This document shows positions 17,072 to 25,305 of a stretch of DNA of 64,000 nucleotides, piece after piece. The notes below the pieces were generated by a model that had not been told where the DNA came from, made no database searches, and worked only from the letters and a program-made list of their open reading frames with translations. How positions within the stretch are numbered: the stretch's first letter is position 1; each line of letters opens with the position of its first letter. Made by a program: the position numbers and the translations under genes. Source of the stretch: Vibrio sp. STUT-A11 (GTDB taxonomy: Bacteria > Pseudomonadota > Gammaproteobacteria > Enterobacterales > Vibrionaceae); the NCBI RefSeq assembly GCF_026000435.1, contig NZ_AP026764.1, positions 1-64,000 on the forward strand. Reading direction: 5' to 3'.

Positions 17072-18306
17072 CAAGTTTTCTCCGCCATGGCATCCACAGG
17101 TCTTTGCTTGAGTATTTGTCGCGCCGGGTACCAAGCCGCAAGCAGACTCGCAACAAAAATCGCTACAATGATCATCTGGTACTCATAAAAAGACACTCTT
17201 GGAAACAGCAAAGTATCGACACCGTAAGCGCCTAACCCATCAGCAAGACCACTAAGCGACAGCCCGGTAATACTCAGGACCTTCAGCATGATTGCACTCC
17301 CAGTTAATCCAAGCGTACAACCAGACAAGCCGAGAAATAACGTCTCTAAGATGATCAGTATGCGGATTTTGTGGTGCTGCATACCTACCGCCATCAATAC
17401 GCCGAATTCTCTGGTACGCTCGAATACCGACATCAGCATGATATTGATAATACCCAGCGTCATCGCTAAGACAAACACCACCAGCATGATCTGATTCGAA
17501 ACGTCCATTGAGCTCATCATCGTCGAAAGTAATGGTTGTATTTCTTCCCATTTCCTGACGATTAAATGATCTTTCGACCTGTTCGAAAGTAGCGTCTGAG
17601 TAAACCATTTTGTTTGCTCTAACGTGTTATCGTCATTGGATTTAAGTAGAATGGAAATCTCGTGCGCGCCTTTTAAACCCGCGATGTTTTCCAGATCTGC
17701 CTTGCGCACATAGGTATTACCCTCATCAAACGTCGTGGATGGTGTTTTGAATATTCCCTTTACCCGAAAAGCTGCACCAGATACATCGCCATTGATATCT
17801 GAAATCGTCAAAATTACTTTGGAGCCTACACGCAGATTTAATCTCTTAGCGGTTTTCTGGGACACTAAAATAGGATTTCTCCCCTCTTCATCCAGCCATT
17901 GCCCTAACAATATGTGCTCAGCCAACGGTGTGATCTTCTGCTCTTGCACAATGTCGATACCATTGATGCGAATACCACGTGTACTGCGCGCAGAGGCGAT
18001 CATTCCATCAGCGAGAAAACGTTCAGACACGGCTTTCACTTGCTGCTGGTTGGCTAATGTTGCCGCAATAACATCCGCGTTTGGAATAATCTCTTCCAGT
18101 TCAGGATTAATCAAATACTGCTCTTGATGGATCTGCAAGTGGCTGGTTTGCCAGGAGATTGCATTTTTAATCATGCTATCAACCAGGCCGTTCATAAATC
18201 CTATCATGGCAACCACACCCATCAGACCAAACACCATCGCCCCAATCATGATTGATGTTCTGAGCTTGTTCCTCCATAGGTTTCTCCACGCTAATTTAAT
18301 CAACAT
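17071..18306 (-). CDS. FtsX/LolC-type ABC transporter permease (second of two)
   Basis: A ~411-residue protein: one N-terminal membrane span ('LRTSIMIGAMVFGLMGVVAMIG'), a large periplasmic domain (about residues 45-280), then three C-terminal spans ('MLVVFVLAMTLGIINIMLM', 'ILIILETLFLGLSGCTLGLTG', 'MIIVAIFVASLLAAWYP') with the MacB/FtsX domain. Start chosen at MLIKLAWRNLWRNK because it mirrors the paralogue next to it; it overlaps that gene by 11 bases. These proteins do not pump through a pore but move hydrophobic cargo or transmit force to the periplasm. Confidence 0.9.
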   Translation of the reverse strand: MLIKLAWRNLWRNKLRTSIMIGAMVFGLMGVVAMIGFMNGLVDSMIKNAISWQTSHLQIHQEQYLINPELEEIIPNADVIAATLANQQQVKAVSERFLADGMIASARSTRGIRINGIDIVQEQKITPLAEHILLGQWLDEEGRNPILVSQKTAKRLNLRVGSKVILTISDINGDVSGAAFRVKGIFKTPSTTFDEGNTYVRKADLENIAGLKGAHEISILLKSNDDNTLEQTKWFTQTLLSNRSKDHLIVRKWEEIQPLLSTMMSSMDVSNQIMLVVFVLAMTLGIINIMLMSVFERTREFGVLMAVGMQHHKIRILIILETLFLGLSGCTLGLTGSAIMLKVLSITGLSLSGLADGLGAYGVDTLLFPRVSFYEYQMIIVAIFVASLLAAWYPARQILKQRPVDAMAEKT

Positions 18307-19525
18307 GCGAACCTCCTTTGAGACCGCTTGCGATAGGGAGGCGTAATAAGCGCAGCATAGGATAAAGAAGACATAAAAAGAGGATAACGAACACAACTGA
18401 GATTTGAGTCAAAGCTAAATGAGGGTCAAGAGAGACAGGGACAATTGGCTCGAACCCGGTTTCCAACATCATTTCAGCCGCCTCTCCGGTAATTTCAATC
18501 GGGTTAAAGTAAAAATAAACCAGTACCGGGGCGCTGATCATCAAGCCAAGCAGTACGCCGATGAATGAGATAAACAGCGACTCAATCGCCAGCAACGAAA
18601 TAAGTTTCCCTCTCAGCATCCCAGTCGCCAACATGACCGCAAATTCGCGCTGCCTTTCTAACGTGGTCATCAAAATGGTGGCAAACAGACCAAAGCCAAC
18701 AATGCCGTAGAGGATATAAATTAAAAATATTCCTCCTGCTTTATCGAGGGCAATCTGTTGCGATAGTTCGGGTGACAGTGCTTGCCAATCTTTCACCGCC
18801 ACTTCTTTACCATAATCTCTGCGCAGCTGGTCTACGACACTCGATAAACCGCGCAAATTTTCCGTATTGAGAACCCAAGCTGTCACTTGTTTATCCAATG
18901 AAAATAGCGCCTGAGCCGTATCGATTGGCATGTAGACCAATTGAGAGTCGAGTTGCTGCAGCGGGAAGTGCAAAATACCCGCAACGCGATACAACCCTGC
19001 TGCAGTTTGACCGTGATAACCCATGCCATACAAGACCAATTCATCACCAACGTCTAAATGGAGGTATTGGGCCAGTCTTCCACCCACAAGTACTGCATTT
19101 TCTCCCGTAGCGATGTAACTCCCTTTGACTATTTTGTCGCTAATACTGGAGTAGTTGTCCTCGGCTTTTGGATCAACCCCCAATACCAAAGTGCCCTTTG
19201 AGAATTCATCTTTCGCCGCTAGCGCAAACGACTCGACTCTTGGCAGAACAACATCAATGTTGGGGTTATCCATCGCTGAGGAAATAAACGACTCGGTTTG
19301 TGGCAAAACATCATCAATACTTGAAGTTTCACTGAACTGCGGGTTTTGTAATTGGATCAACCCCGTATAGAACTTTGCCGCGTTTTTTATATTCGACGTG
19401 TAACTGCCTTCTTGAAAAGCGCGTGTTATCAGGGAAAGGAAAAGCACCAGAGCCAGCGCTGTCGCCGTTAGCAACGTCCGCCGTTTTTGCCGCCATAGAT
19501 TTCGCCAAGCAAGTTTCATCAGCAT
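18296..19525 (-). CDS. FtsX/LolE-type ABC transporter permease (first of two)
   Basis: A 409-residue paralogue of the next gene; both begin '(ML)xKLAWRNLWRxKxRT'. Topology is one N-terminal span, a periplasmic MacB-PCD-like domain and three C-terminal spans ('IYILYGIVGFGLFATILMTT', 'LAIESLFISFIGVLLGLMI', 'LTQISVVFVILFLCLLYP'). An AAGGAAGG site lies before the start. It would form a heterodimer with the second permease, as LolC-LolE do, driven by the ATPase. Confidence 0.9.
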   Translation of the reverse strand: MLMKLAWRNLWRQKRRTLLTATALALVLFLSLITRAFQEGSYTSNIKNAAKFYTGLIQLQNPQFSETSSIDDVLPQTESFISSAMDNPNIDVVLPRVESFALAAKDEFSKGTLVLGVDPKAEDNYSSISDKIVKGSYIATGENAVLVGGRLAQYLHLDVGDELVLYGMGYHGQTAAGLYRVAGILHFPLQQLDSQLVYMPIDTAQALFSLDKQVTAWVLNTENLRGLSSVVDQLRRDYGKEVAVKDWQALSPELSQQIALDKAGGIFLIYILYGIVGFGLFATILMTTLERQREFAVMLATGMLRGKLISLLAIESLFISFIGVLLGLMISAPVLVYFYFNPIEITGEAAEMMLETGFEPIVPVSLDPHLALTQISVVFVILFLCLLYPMLRLLRLPIASGLKGGSHVD

Positions 19526-19558
19526 AAGCTATTGCCTTCCTTAGTCATGACACGCGAC

Positions 19559-20305
19559 CTAATCTCGGAGTAACTTCATTTGCTGTTGAGAGAAAAAATC
19601 ATCATCAATTTTAAAGTCAAACTGAGCTTGGTGTGTCGTCAGCACGGTTTTATTACCCGGCTTATCTATCGGCCTCATTTCCAGGCGAGTGGCCACTTTT
19701 CTTCCACCGAGCATTTTGATATCAAAAGTGGTCATGACATTGACCAGTTCATCAAACTCATCATAGAACTCTATCTTGCGCTGTAAGTAAGTCGCCTGAG
19801 AAATCCACAAGGTAACTTTATTCCACACAACTGGTGCGTCAGGTTTCGCTAGGGCATCAATTCGCCAAACCTTATCGCCATCAAAGGTCTCTTCTCCGAG
19901 CATGGTGTGTTGGTAATCTACTACGATAGAGGATTGATTAATGAGATCGTCATTAGTGAAGTCAGAACCCATCCACGACTGACTCAACATGGATGGTGCA
20001 ATCTTGATGATTCGCTCGATGCTTGGTACCCAGTTCCACATCTCTCTGTAACGCTTGAGTGATGCACTGCCCTTATCCTTTGCCGGAGCAGTCACCAGTA
20101 CTAAAGAGAGTTCAGTTCCTTTCGTCCAGCTCTTCATGGTCATTGAGCGACGCCAATCCGGGCGGACAATTTCCATCGTCGCTTCACTGTAGCTGGATTC
20201 GCCTCGCATGGTTTGATCCGACTTCTGCACTATCTCAAAGGCGGTTGCCGCCAAGGTCAGAGGTGAGGAGATGATAGATAACAAGATCAAAAATGTTCTA
20301 ATCAT
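19559..20305 (-). CDS. LolA-like periplasmic outer-membrane lipoprotein-sorting protein
   Basis: Signal peptide 'FLILLSIISSPLTLAATA', then a LolA-like half-barrel: 'SSYSEATMEIVRPDWRRSMTMKSWTKGTELSLVLVTAPAKDKGSASL', 'MWNWVPSIERIIKI', 'SWMGSDFTNDDLI'. At 248 residues it is longer than true LolA and belongs to the LolA-like group (COG2834) often found with RND or ABC permeases. As the first gene of the operon it would carry a hydrophobic cargo from the permeases across the periplasm. The cell's housekeeping LolA should be elsewhere. Confidence 0.85.
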   Translation of the reverse strand: MIRTFLILLSIISSPLTLAATAFEIVQKSDQTMRGESSYSEATMEIVRPDWRRSMTMKSWTKGTELSLVLVTAPAKDKGSASLKRYREMWNWVPSIERIIKIAPSMLSQSWMGSDFTNDDLINQSSIVVDYQHTMLGEETFDGDKVWRIDALAKPDAPVVWNKVTLWISQATYLQRKIEFYDEFDELVNVMTTFDIKMLGGRKVATRLEMRPIDKPGNKTVLTTHQAQFDFKIDDDFFSQQQMKLLRD

Positions 20306-20540
20306 AATAATCCTCTCGCCTAGGCTGACTTTACATCAACACAGAAATAACAATAAAAACATGCAATTCAATTGAGTATAGCAAGGAACCCATTGTGCTT
20401 AGGTGATGTAAGGTAGAAAAAACCAGGTGTGTGATGTGTCGTCAAACTGGAGTGAAAATTAACCAGCAAACAAGAGCCAATAAGTATCAACAAACACGGC
20501 GAGTCAAAGCAAGAACATCAAGTATGGGGTATTTAGGTAA

Positions 20541-20593
20541 AGAAAAAGCCCTATTCAAAATCCACATTGGGAGAACTTTGAATAGGGCTCTTT
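20541..20593 (-). terminator. Hairpin/terminator covering the 3' end of arfA
   Basis: A perfect 13-bp stem (20547-20559 with 20577-20589, AGCCCTATTCAAA / TTTGAATAGGGCT) and, on the minus strand, a U-rich tail. The arfA stop codon (20555-20557) lies inside the stem, so the last nine or so codons are part of the structure. Confidence 0.8.
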
Positions 20594-20773
20594 GCCTCTA
20601 TGCTTCATTTTCCGACTGAAGCTACCTTTACCTTTTTTCGCGGTAACGATTCTCGTTTTAAATAACTGACTCGTAACAACCGCTTTGAGCGCGTTATCTT
20701 TTATTTTACCTCTGCCGAATTCGGTATCATGGTGAAACTCATTCGGCTGAGGACTCGCTTTTGACTTTGCCAT
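20555..20773 (-). CDS. arfA: Alternative ribosome-rescue factor A
   Basis: A 72-residue basic protein with the ArfA core 'FGRGKIKDNALKAVVTSQLFKTRIVTAKKGKGSFSRKMKHRG'. ArfA recruits RF2 to ribosomes stalled on messages without a stop codon, as a backup for tmRNA. In E. coli arfA is itself made from a non-stop mRNA because a hairpin in the coding region is cut by RNase III, and tmRNA then removes the product. Here the stop codon and last codons lie in a 13-bp stem, so the same feedback is likely. A GGAGG site precedes the ATG. Confidence 0.93.
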   Translation of the reverse strand: MAKSKASPQPNEFHHDTEFGRGKIKDNALKAVVTSQLFKTRIVTAKKGKGSFSRKMKHRGKEPYSKFSQCGF

Positions 20774-20957
20774 AAATCCTCCTTAATGGTCGGGCCAGAT
20801 TGGACAATAATTAGAAAAATAAGTCAATTTAATTGAGTAAAAATAATTTTATGCCTAAAAACTTCACAGCGACGTCATTTAATTGAAAATTACTCTAAAA
20901 CGCGTCGATTAAATAGTGACTGCATACAAATATTTGCCCTTAAAGTACTAATATCTG

Positions 20958-20985
20958 TTGACTCTTACCGTATTTAACCTAGACT
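20958..20985 (+). promoter_or_regulatory. Promoter of the cold-shock gene
   Basis: TTGACT (20958-20963), a 16-base spacer, then TAGACT (20980-20985). This would start a transcript near 20992 with a ~150-base leader. The 185 bases between arfA and this promoter show no other feature. Confidence 0.5.
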
Positions 20986-20991
20986 CAAACA

Positions 20992-21141
20992 CGGCTAGAA
21001 AGAAAGTTCTTTGTTTTCACATTTCGTTGGATTACTCGTAACTCCGTCGTCCTGTGGTACGCAATAGCAATTTATTTTTCCACGCTATAAGCGCCGTTGA
21101 GGCGAAAGATTACACAAATTTAGATATTTAGGAAAATAGAC
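20992..21141 (+). promoter_or_regulatory. Long cold-shock 5' leader
   Basis: About 150 untranslated bases precede the csp start codon. CspA-family genes have leaders of this length that refold at low temperature to open the ribosome site. The exact start of the RNA is inferred from the promoter. Confidence 0.5.
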
Positions 21142-21351
21142 ATGTCTAACACAGCTACTGGTACAGTTAAGTGGTTCAACGAAACTAAAGGCTTCGGTTT
21201 CATCCAACAAGAAAACGGTCCTGACGTATTTGCTCACTTCTCTGCAATCACTGGTGACGGCTTCCGTACTCTAGTTGAAGGCCAGAAAGTAGAGTTTGTT
21301 ATCTCTCAAGGTCAGAAAGGCCCTCAAGCAGAGCAAATCAAAGTACTTTAA
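21142..21351 (+). CDS. cspV: CspA-family cold-shock protein
   Basis: A 69-residue OB-fold RNA chaperone with RNP1 'KGFGFIQQ' and RNP2 'VFAHFSAI'. It melts RNA secondary structure on cold shock. The Vibrio chromosome-2 cold-shock gene is called cspV, and the sequence and setting fit that name. A long leader upstream and a strong terminator downstream make it a monocistronic, RNA-controlled gene. Confidence 0.93.
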   Translation: MSNTATGTVKWFNETKGFGFIQQENGPDVFAHFSAITGDGFRTLVEGQKVEFVISQGQKGPQAEQIKVL

Positions 21352-21372
21352 TTCTTAAAGAATTTGATACGG

Positions 21373-21401
21373 TAGCCAGCTTTTATGCTGGCTATTTTTT
21401 T
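21373..21401 (+). terminator. Rho-independent terminator of cspV
   Basis: TAGCCAGC / GCTGGCTA stem, 6-base loop, then a run of seven T. Confidence 0.92.
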
Positions 21402-21440
21402 ATCTATAACGAAATTTTCTCTCCGGTCACTGATAACAAC

Positions 21441-21986
21441 ATGGCGCTAAAACCAACCATTTATAAGTTTCGTATCGATATTTCCGATATGAACAACGAT
21501 TATTATAATTCGCACAAACTGACCATCGCTCTTCATCCCTCGGAAAAACCTCAACGCATGATCGCCCGTGTCTTGGCTTATTGCCTCAATGCGACAAGCG
21601 ATTTAGAGTTTACGAAAGGGCTATCAACCATTGAAGAACCCGATCTGTGGCACATCGCTGACGACCAAAGTATCACTCACTGGATTGAGATCGGTGAACC
21701 AGATGTCGATCGAATCAAAAAAGCCACTCGCCTTTCAAAGCAAGTCAAAGTCTACAGCTATAACACCAAGACTTCGGTATGGTGGGAGAAAGTATCAGGT
21801 AAGTTTTCCATGCTTCCGGTAAGCGTAGAAAGTTTTGACTACGACTCCATTGACACAATTTGTCAGCACCTTGACCGTGGCGCAAGCCTTTCTGTTATGA
21901 TCACTGGTACGTCTATATTTGTTGATATAAACGATCAACATATCGAAGTAACAGTGAGGGAACTGCAAAGTCATGACGCCACTTAA
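21441..21986 (+). CDS. yaeQ: YaeQ family protein
   Basis: A 181-residue protein matching YaeQ throughout: 'MALKPTIYKFRIDISDMNNDYY', 'LTIALHPSEKPQRMIARVLAYCL', 'DLWHIADDQSITHWIEIGEPD' and 'KVYSYNTKTSVWWEK'. YaeQ has a PD-(D/E)xK nuclease-like fold and was reported to suppress the haemolysis defect of RfaH mutants; its enzymatic role is unproven. Its last 14 bases overlap the next gene, suggesting a two-gene operon. Confidence 0.93.
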   Translation: MALKPTIYKFRIDISDMNNDYYNSHKLTIALHPSEKPQRMIARVLAYCLNATSDLEFTKGLSTIEEPDLWHIADDQSITHWIEIGEPDVDRIKKATRLSKQVKVYSYNTKTSVWWEKVSGKFSMLPVSVESFDYDSIDTICQHLDRGASLSVMITGTSIFVDINDQHIEVTVRELQSHDAT

Positions 21987-22515
21987 TACACTGTTTCAAG
22001 AGATGGGATTCAAAACGATTCCCTTTGTAACCGAGCACAACACGGCAAAGAAACGTTGGCTGGACGCACAAAACGCATTGTTCGCTAGAGTGTGTGAGAA
22101 TAAGCCATCAACAGCCCCGGCACTTCATCTGCTGGGTTTGCTGACGAAATCTCACATTGAAGCCAGTGCTAGCTACGAGCAAAACGCGCACGCTAGCCAA
22201 CAAATGCAGATAGCGATCAGTGAGTCAGTGGGGGACGAACACGCGAGCAAGTTCACCAATCAATCTGCTGAAGACCTTATTCTGATTACCCACCTGTGGC
22301 TCTTTACACAAGGGTATCTGAATATGGATTTCAGCCTGGCTCACGATCATGCTGAGCAAACTCAGAACACGCTACACCATGAACTGGTGATTCAGCGTAT
22401 CGATGTAGATGCGTTTAGGACGGAGTTGATGCGTAGCTTTTATTTGGGCCGAGAAGCAAACCCAACTAAAAGCGGCGGTTTTTTAGCTTGGTTAAAACGA
22501 CTATTTACCTTATAA
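21973..22515 (+). CDS. Hypothetical protein coupled to yaeQ
   Basis: I do not recognise this 180-residue protein. It is soluble and largely helical, with no signal peptide until a basic-hydrophobic C-terminal tail ('GGFLAWLKRLFTL') that could be an amphipathic membrane anchor. The start codon lies inside the end of yaeQ, so translation is coupled; a functional link to YaeQ is an inference. Confidence 0.75.
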   Translation: MTPLNTLFQEMGFKTIPFVTEHNTAKKRWLDAQNALFARVCENKPSTAPALHLLGLLTKSHIEASASYEQNAHASQQMQIAISESVGDEHASKFTNQSAEDLILITHLWLFTQGYLNMDFSLAHDHAEQTQNTLHHELVIQRIDVDAFRTELMRSFYLGREANPTKSGGFLAWLKRLFTL

Positions 22516-22626
22516 AAAGCATGGTTTTATCTACAGTAAACAACTGGTAGACTGCGTCTCCGGTGCGACACTTGTCGTAATTGTATTGGTAAAGGACACT
22601 CATCCTTTGAACATTAGGGGCTCATT

Positions 22627-22986
22627 ATGAAGTTTATTCGTTGGTTTTTAGGCAAAATCATATTATTGCTTAACGCTGTTTTTTCACCTCGTGGAATCAA
22701 GCGTGATACCAATGAGCAAATGAGCGTTGACACTAAAGCGAAACAATATGCGCTTTACCAGTTTGAAGCTTGCCCTTTCTGCGTAAAAGTTCGTCGCGCA
22801 ATGAAGCGACAATCGGTAAAAATTGAATTACGAGATGCGAAGAACGACCCTGCTTCTCGTCAAGAGCTCGAGCAAGGTGGTGGAAGAATTAAAGTCCCTT
22901 GTCTTCGAATCGAAAAGGATGGCGAAACCCAATGGCTTTACGAGTCATCAGACATCGTCGCACACATTGAAAAAGAATTTGCCTAG
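22627..22986 (+). CDS. Membrane-anchored glutaredoxin-like protein (GST N-terminal domain)
   Basis: One N-terminal membrane-associated segment ('FIRWFLGKIILLLNAVFS') is followed by a glutaredoxin/GST-N thioredoxin fold with the redox motif 'YQFEACPFCVKVRRAM' and the cis-Pro region 'GRIKVPCLRIE', ending 'YESSDIVAHIEKEF'. It is likely a thiol-disulfide reductant or GSH-binding protein at the cytoplasmic face. At 119 residues it lacks the helical GST C-domain. A strong terminator follows. Confidence 0.88.
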   Translation: MKFIRWFLGKIILLLNAVFSPRGIKRDTNEQMSVDTKAKQYALYQFEACPFCVKVRRAMKRQSVKIELRDAKNDPASRQELEQGGGRIKVPCLRIEKDGETQWLYESSDIVAHIEKEFA

Positions 22987-23012
22987 TTCCCCCTAAGAAC
23001 ATTGGCGGATGT

Positions 23013-23041
23013 AAAAGAGGCACCTATTGGGTGCCTCTTTT
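23013..23041 (+). terminator. Rho-independent terminator
   Basis: A perfect 12-bp stem AAAAGAGGCACC / GGTGCCTCTTTT with a 5-base loop. Confidence 0.9.
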
Positions 23042-23069
23042 CTATTTATCAGAACAAATGACGATGATT

Positions 23070-23231
23070 ATACCAATCACAGTAAGTAAATGTTCAGAAA
23101 TAGCGTAGGGAAAATGCTTGAGAACAAGGCAGAGTTTTTCGATACGTAGTTATTCTACAATCAAAAATTCTAACGCAGTTATCGAGTATTTTAACAAGCT
23201 AGAATGACCAGTTATTTACTACGATTGGTAT
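23070..23231. repeat. 162-bp imperfect palindrome, MITE-like Vibrio repeat (full copy)
   Basis: Begins ATACCAATC and ends GATTGGTAT, flanked by TA on both sides. The two halves align as an inverted repeat over almost their whole length with many mismatches, so the RNA would form one long hairpin. Partial copies lie at 46548-46602 and 49401-49440. No coding capacity. The right end supplies the first base of the stop codon of the OmpA-like gene. Confidence 0.75.
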
Positions 23232-23854
23232 TAGTCGCTGACGATCAGCATCAGTTCCACACGGCGATTACATGCTTTTCCACTGGCGGTTGCATTACTG
23301 CATTGAGGAGCGTGTTCACCAAAACCTCGCGAGAACACTCGCTGGCGAGGAATACTGGTTGCCAACAACTGCTTCTCAACTTCACGAGCCCGTCGTTCTG
23401 ACAGTGTATCATTAAAACTTGCCGCCCCAGTGCTGTCCGCATGCCCATCGATGACAACATCAACATCCGCACGACCTGCCAGATAGTGGCCTAAACTTCT
23501 CAACCAGCTTTGAGATTGTGCAGATAATTGCGCAGAACCCGTCTGAAAGTGAACTTGATCTTTCAAGCGTACCATCAAGTGTCCCCCACTGATGGTTTCA
23601 TGGGCAATGTTGTGCCGTTCTAAAAACATCTCCAGTGAAGTTATGGAATAGGATTCGTCTACAGCAGCGTTCGTAGTCGGCTGAGCAGCAATGTTCATGA
23701 CACTCGATGAATTACCATACCCCCACTCAGGGTGTCTTAGCTCTGTGTTCGTCTTCGGGGCTGTATCTAACATGTTCCCACCTGGCACTATGTCTTGACT
23801 GATACTGCCGCACCCTCCAAGAATGCCACAAACAATTAAAAACCAATGCTTCAT
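23231..23854 (-). CDS. OmpA-family lipoprotein
   Basis: Lipobox 'LGGCGSISQD' within the first 20 residues, then a linker, then a C-terminal OmpA/Pal peptidoglycan-binding domain (about residues 95-205): 'VHFQTGSAQLSAQSQSWLRSLGHYL', 'VVIDGHADSTGAASFNDTLSERRAREVEKQLL', 'FGEHAPQCSNATASGKACNRRVEL'. It should tether the outer membrane to peptidoglycan. Two cysteines in the last loop may form a disulfide. The stop codon falls at the edge of a palindromic repeat. Confidence 0.9.
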   Translation of the reverse strand: MKHWFLIVCGILGGCGSISQDIVPGGNMLDTAPKTNTELRHPEWGYGNSSSVMNIAAQPTTNAAVDESYSITSLEMFLERHNIAHETISGGHLMVRLKDQVHFQTGSAQLSAQSQSWLRSLGHYLAGRADVDVVIDGHADSTGAASFNDTLSERRAREVEKQLLATSIPRQRVFSRGFGEHAPQCSNATASGKACNRRVELMLIVSD

Positions 23855-24127
23855 ACCGTTCCCAACGTAGAAAAACTCTTATTCATTATGTCGACTCAAT
23901 ACGCGTTGTCTTTAGCGCTTTCGTCAGTTCAATATCAGGCATAACGTCAAATGACATTAAAACATCGAAACAAATGCACTGTTCGTGCCAGTCATATACT
24001 TTTTAGCCGCTACATTGCTACCAGTTTGAACATGATCGTCTCACTTTAGTGTAACAATCGGTTTTAATAGTTTTAGTCGACATCGTTAACCGATAAACTA
24101 GCGAAAATTTCTCAATCGAGCGTGAAT

Positions 24128-24760
24128 ATGTTCAAAAATATTTTGAAAGGATTAGCTTGTTTTGCCTTGGTGACGGCACTCACAGCATGCGACAACGGCA
24201 ATACACAGCCGCAGCAAGGTAAACAGTATGAAGTGCTACCTGCCTCACTTCAGCAGTACCAGCTTGCCCCTGTAACCGAGGCGTTCTCTTTAACCTGCGG
24301 TCACTGTCGCTCGATGGAAGAGTTTGTCCCTCAAATAGAATCTCTGACGGAGCAAGACGTTGAGAAGGTGCATGTTACATTTAACAATAGTGCCCAAATC
24401 AGCGCTATCATTTTCTATACAGCAGTTATGCAGCTAGAGGCGACACCAGATAAGGCATTTATGGCTGACCTTTTCGCAGCCGTTCAAATGCCACCCGAAG
24501 CAACAGCAGAAGAACGTCAAACAGCAGTAGAAAAAGCGTTTGAGTCTCGTAACCTGATTAGCCCTTATCATCTTGATGAAGCGCAGCAAAAGCAGCTATT
24601 CGAATACATCAACAAGGCTGATGAAATCACGACTCGTGGTCAGATCAACTCAGTACCCACCTTTATTGTTAATGGTAAATATCAGGTGATTAGCAGCGGT
24701 CACGACAGTATTGAAGCTATGTCTGAGACAATTAACTACTTACTAAAACAACCTAAATAG
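24128..24760 (+). CDS. DsbA-like thiol:disulfide lipoprotein
   Basis: Lipobox 'LVTALTACDN' followed by a thioredoxin fold with a CGHC active site ('AFSLTCGHCRSMEEFVP', about residue 58), a helical insert and the cis-Pro loop 'GQINSVPTFIVNGKY'. It resembles DsbA, but lipid-anchored. ATG at 24128 is preferred over a GTG six bases upstream. It sits 13 bases ahead of an FKBP isomerase gene with a strong ribosome site, so the pair probably acts on folding of exported proteins. Confidence 0.88.
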   Translation: MFKNILKGLACFALVTALTACDNGNTQPQQGKQYEVLPASLQQYQLAPVTEAFSLTCGHCRSMEEFVPQIESLTEQDVEKVHVTFNNSAQISAIIFYTAVMQLEATPDKAFMADLFAAVQMPPEATAEERQTAVEKAFESRNLISPYHLDEAQQKQLFEYINKADEITTRGQINSVPTFIVNGKYQVISSGHDSIEAMSETINYLLKQPK

Positions 24761-24773
24761 ACAAGGAGTCAAC

Positions 24774-25247
24774 GTGTCTAAATTTCTATTTCCTCTTATT
24801 ATTTTTATTCTGGCGGCATTTTTCATTTACCGCACCTGGACCAACCATAAAGTGGCAGATGAAAACTTTGCCAAGGGACAAGCATTCCTGCTAGAAAATG
24901 CCAAGAAAGAAGGTGTCATCACCACTGAAAGTGGCCTGCAATATATGGTGCTAGAGAAAGGCACCGGTGATGTTCACCCAACGGCAACAAGCAAAGTAAA
25001 AGTGCATTACCACGGTACACTTATCGATGGTACGGTCTTCGATAGCTCAGTAAATCGCGGCGAGCCAATCTCTTTCGGTCTGAACCAAGTGATTAAAGGT
25101 TGGCAAGAAGGTGTTCAATACATGGTAGAAGGTGAGAAAATTCGCCTGTTCGTACCAAGCACTCTCGGTTACGGTAAAAGTGGTACAGGCCCAATTCCAC
25201 CAGCTAGTACGTTGATTTTTGATATTGAGTTGTTAGAAATTCAATAA
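24774..25247 (+). CDS. FKBP-type peptidyl-prolyl isomerase, membrane-anchored
   Basis: GTG start after AAGGAG. Residues 1-20 form a membrane span ('FLFPLIIFILAAFFIY'); residues 45-157 are a complete FKBP domain ('KVKVHYHGTLIDGTVFDSSVNRGEPISFGLNQVIKGWQEGVQYMVEGEKIRLFVPSTLGYG'). It belongs to the FklB/FkpA group but has no dimerisation domain. It is in an operon with the DsbA-like lipoprotein. Confidence 0.93.
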   Translation: MSKFLFPLIIFILAAFFIYRTWTNHKVADENFAKGQAFLLENAKKEGVITTESGLQYMVLEKGTGDVHPTATSKVKVHYHGTLIDGTVFDSSVNRGEPISFGLNQVIKGWQEGVQYMVEGEKIRLFVPSTLGYGKSGTGPIPPASTLIFDIELLEIQ

Positions 25248-25305
25248 TCCCATCTAAGATTGCTAATGCCGTTTGTTTTACAGCGAACGGCATATTCCAA
25301 CTCTC

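Noticed and set aside
20431..20619. Plus-strand frame near arfA
   Set aside because: Runs antisense through the arfA hairpin; arfA itself is clearly recognisable on the other strand.
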